This document shows positions 12,657 through 14,700 of a stretch of 14,700 bases of DNA, one piece after another. The stretch spans positions 1-14,700 of the forward strand of contig JAIOWW010000018.1 in assembly GCA_021741925.1 (NCBI GenBank). Direction: 5' to 3'. This DNA comes from Pontimonas sp. (GTDB lineage Bacteria; Actinomycetota; Actinomycetes; Actinomycetales; Microbacteriaceae). The notes beneath the pieces are model-generated. The model was not told the DNA's origin and ran no database searches. It was given only the letters and a program-made list of their open reading frames with translations. The stretch's first letter is position 1. The number at the start of each line of letters is the position of its first letter. The position numbers were made by a program, and so were the translations under genes.

Positions 12657-14285
12657 TTAGAAGTCCATGCCTCCCATGCCACCAGAGGGGTCGCCAGCAG
12701 GCGCAGGAGTGGGCTCCGGCTTTTCTGCGACGACTGCTTCGGTGGTGAGGAAGAGACCGGCAATGGAAGCCGCGTTCAGCAGAGCCGAGCGGGTTACCTT
12801 GACGGGGTCTGCGATGCCAGCAGCGAGCATGTCAACATACTCACCGGTAGCAGCGTTGAGGCCCCAGCCGACCTTCAAGCCACGGACGTGCTCAGCAACA
12901 ACACCGGGCTCGTGCCCTGCGTTGATGGCGATCTGCTTGAGTGGTGCGTCGATGGCAACGCGGACGATGTTCGCTCCGGTTGCTTCGTCGCCCTCGAGCT
13001 TGAGGCCATCGAACACTTTGGCGCCAGCCTGAATCAGGGCAACGCCACCACCGGCGACGATTCCCTCTTCCACGGCAGCCTTAGCGTTGCGCACGGCGTC
13101 CTCAATACGGTGCTTGCGCTCCTTGAGTTCAACCTCGGTTGCGGCACCAGCCTTGATGACAGCAACACCACCGGCCAACTTGGCGAGACGCTCCTGGAGC
13201 TTCTCGCGGTCGTAGTCGGAGTCGGTATTCTCGATTTCCTGACGAATCTGCTTCACGCGACCTGCGATGGCGTCGGACTCGCCGGCACCCTCGACAATGG
13301 TGGTCTCGTCCTTGGTGACGACAACCTTGCGGGCGCGTCCCAGCATGTCGAGCTCGATGTTCTCAAGCTTCAGACCAACCTCTTCCGAGATGACCTGACC
13401 ACCGGTGAGGATGGCGATGTCCTGGAGCATGGCCTTGCGACGATCTCCAAAGCCAGGAGCCTTGACGGCAACGGACTTGAAGATGCCGCGGATCTTGTTG
13501 ACGACGAGGGTAGCGAGTGCTTCGCCCTCAACGTCTTCAGCAATGATCAGCAGCTGCTTGCCAGACTGAATGACCTTGTCGACAATGGGCAGAAGGTCCT
13601 TGATTGCGGAGATCTTCTGGTTCGCGATGAGGATGTAGGGGTCTTCGAAGACTGCCTCTTGACGGTCGGGGTCTGTCACGAAGTACGCGGACAGGTATCC
13701 CTTGTCAAAGCGCATACCCTCGGTGAGCTCCAGGGTGGTGCCGAAAGTGTTGGACTCTTCAACAGTCACCACACCTTCCTTACCGACCTTGTCGATTGCT
13801 TCTGCAATCAGCTCACCAATGGCGGGGTCAGCCGCAGAGATCGACGCGGTAGCGGCGATTTCCTCTTTGGTCTCAACCTCTTTGGCGATCTTGAGGAGTG
13901 CGTCAGAGACAGCCTGAGTGGCTTTCTCAATGCCGCGCTTCAGGCTGATCGGGTCAGCGCCAGCGGCGACGTTACGGAGCCCCTCGCGGACCAGTGCCTG
14001 AGCGAGAACGACGGAGGTTGTGGTTCCGTCACCAGCAACGTCGTCCGTCTTCTTGGCAACCTCTTTGACCAGCTCTGCGCCGATCTTCTCGAAGGGGTCG
14101 CTCAGTTCGATTTCTTTGGCGATCGACACACCGTCGTTGGTGATGGTGGGGGCGCCCCACTTCTTCTCCAAGACGACGTTACGACCGCGGGGTCCTAGCG
14201 TTACCTTGACGGCATCCGCCAGGGTGTTGAGCCCACGCTCGAGACCACGACGGGCCTCTTCATTAAAAGCAATTAGTTTTGCCAT
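12657..14285 (-). CDS. groEL: Chaperonin GroEL (Hsp60)
   Basis: A 542-residue 60-kDa chaperonin, full length. It forms a double heptameric ring that refolds client proteins in an ATP-driven cycle, with GroES as lid. It starts MAKLIAFNEEARRGLERG. Nucleotide-site signatures are VTLGPRGRNVVL, the GDGTTT loop (86-91) and the AAVEEGIVAGGG signature near 400-412. It ends with the hydrophobic GGMGGMDF tail rather than the His-rich tail of GroEL1-type paralogues, so it is the housekeeping kind. No groES is in the window, typical of a stand-alone actinobacterial groEL. GGGAGGG lies 11 bases before the ATG, and two CIRCE operators upstream indicate HrcA-controlled heat induction. A 586-codon antisense frame is only a shadow of codon bias. 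Confidence 0.97.
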   Translation of the reverse strand: MAKLIAFNEEARRGLERGLNTLADAVKVTLGPRGRNVVLEKKWGAPTITNDGVSIAKEIELSDPFEKIGAELVKEVAKKTDDVAGDGTTTSVVLAQALVREGLRNVAAGADPISLKRGIEKATQAVSDALLKIAKEVETKEEIAATASISAADPAIGELIAEAIDKVGKEGVVTVEESNTFGTTLELTEGMRFDKGYLSAYFVTDPDRQEAVFEDPYILIANQKISAIKDLLPIVDKVIQSGKQLLIIAEDVEGEALATLVVNKIRGIFKSVAVKAPGFGDRRKAMLQDIAILTGGQVISEEVGLKLENIELDMLGRARKVVVTKDETTIVEGAGESDAIAGRVKQIRQEIENTDSDYDREKLQERLAKLAGGVAVIKAGAATEVELKERKHRIEDAVRNAKAAVEEGIVAGGGVALIQAGAKVFDGLKLEGDEATGANIVRVAIDAPLKQIAINAGHEPGVVAEHVRGLKVGWGLNAATGEYVDMLAAGIADPVKVTRSALLNAASIAGLFLTTEAVVAEKPEPTPAPAGDPSGGMGGMDF

Positions 14286-14326
14286 CAGTTTTTCGTCCCT
14301 CCCGGACGTCTAGTGTGCTGTAGCTA

Positions 14327-14353
14327 TTGGCACTCGCGCATTACGAGTGCTAA
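14327..14353 (-). promoter_or_regulatory. CIRCE operator, proximal copy
   Basis: TTGGCACTC, a 9-base spacer and GAGTGCTAA match the HrcA operator consensus TTAGCACTC-N9-GAGTGCTAA at 17 of 18 arm positions. It lies 41 bases before the groEL ATG, in the leader or over the promoter, where HrcA binding blocks transcription. Confidence 0.93.
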
Positions 14354-14359
14354 TTGATT

Positions 14360-14386
14360 TTGGCACTCTCGGGCTGAGAGTGCAAG
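14360..14386 (-). promoter_or_regulatory. CIRCE operator, distal copy
   Basis: TTGGCACTC, a 9-base spacer and GAGTGCAAG match the same operator with three arm mismatches. It starts 33 bp from the first copy, about three helical turns, so two HrcA dimers could bind the same DNA face. On the minus strand TTGCAC inside it may also be the -35 of the groEL promoter, with CAAAAT 17 bases on. Confidence 0.85.
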
Positions 14387-14408
14387 TGCGCACCGGGAGC
14401 GTGTCGAA

Positions 14409-14700
14409 CTAGTTGATGGTCAGTACGCCAGCTTCAACATCGGAGGACTCGCTAGGGATGAGTTCCAGCCAGGTGTTTCCAATTCCGAGGAGAACTTCTT
14501 CACCGTCAGCGGTGGTCAACACAATGGGTGACTCTGGAGTCGCTTTGAACCAGTTGATCTCGACGATGGAGCCACCGGTGGCGACCCATCCAGTTCCCTG
14601 ATTCACCAAGCGCGTAGTGGGGATGTCTTCCACCACATCAATGCCTACCTGAAGCACAACGACGTTGACGGCAGAAATTTGGTTGCCACTGGATGCGGAG
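14409..14700 (-). CDS. C-terminal part of a DUF3048 (YerB-like) protein
   Basis: The frame is open from the right edge to a TAG at 14411-14409; the N-terminus lies outside the window. The visible 96 residues end with RLVNQGTGWVATGGSIVEINW, then SPIVLTTADGEEVLLGIGNTWLELIP. This matches my memory of the C-terminal DUF3048 pattern (G-x-G, dGk-x-x-x-x-W, L-x-x-G-x-TW). The family are extracytoplasmic lipoproteins of unknown function related to Bacillus YerB; whether this one has a lipobox cannot be seen here. It runs in the same direction as groEL, whose CIRCE region follows directly without a separate terminator. Confidence 0.65.
   Translation of the reverse strand, partial: SASSGNQISAVNVVVLQVGIDVVEDIPTTRLVNQGTGWVATGGSIVEINWFKATPESPIVLTTADGEEVLLGIGNTWLELIPSESSDVEAGVLTIN

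Noticed and set aside
12438..14198. A 586-codon open frame on the plus strand opposite groEL
   Set aside because: It lies entirely antisense to an unmistakable GroEL and across the WXG100 end. Its low-complexity Leu/Asp/Gly-rich translation is the usual shadow of strong codon bias.
1..14700. CRISPR arrays, insertion sequences or prophage genes
   Set aside because: No regularly spaced repeats, transposase motifs or terminal inverted repeats were seen anywhere in the window.

Overview
The window looks like a compact actinobacterial chromosome segment, most likely from a Microbacteriaceae-type organism of moderate GC content. The evidence is the gene set: an IdeR/DtxR regulator with textbook metal ligands, mycobacterial-type SerC, DUF3027, a bacterial XPB helicase with its helicase-associated partner, a WXG100 protein, a GroEL with a GGM tail and an actinobacterial DUF4011 helicase. 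Several start codons also sit 6 to 9 bases after a TANNNT-like -10 box, as expected for leaderless transcripts, and the tRNA gene does not encode its CCA end. The exact genus is inference.

Left part (1-1470), minus strand: the 5' end of a DUF4011-type helicase gene leaves the window at the left edge. Next come a vapBC toxin-antitoxin pair (4-base overlap, with an AT-rich operator-like cluster upstream of vapB) and a tRNA-Arg(CCU) gene. Middle-left (1468-4236): a GT1-family glycosyltransferase on the plus strand converges with a minus-strand group consisting of ideR, an unannotated 51-codon small ORF with a strong Shine-Dalgarno sequence, and an HNH endonuclease gene whose ATG overlaps the small ORF's stop. 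An iron-box-like operator lies between ideR and the divergent serC.

Middle (4236-6578): serC has a leaderless-type promoter and converges with DUF3027, which follows a cold-shock-domain gene in overlapping translation. A symmetric divergent promoter separates the cold-shock gene from a small two-helix membrane protein. Plus-strand block (6303-12603): membrane protein, helicase-associated protein, XPB helicase, OmpR-family response regulator, sensor kinase and WXG100 protein. They are packed with overlaps or very short gaps, and internal -10-like boxes precede XPB and the response regulator.

Right part (12604-14700): a strong hairpin separates the WXG100 gene from convergent groEL. groEL is preceded by two tandem CIRCE operators 33 bp apart, indicating HrcA heat-shock control. 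The 3' end of a DUF3048 (YerB-like) gene runs in from the right edge.

Most genes are recognisable housekeeping or regulatory families. The less ordinary items are the small ORF coupled to the HNH gene, the iron box, the tandem CIRCE, the vapBC operator cluster, the series of leaderless promoters and the two stop-codon-overlapping convergent gene pairs.
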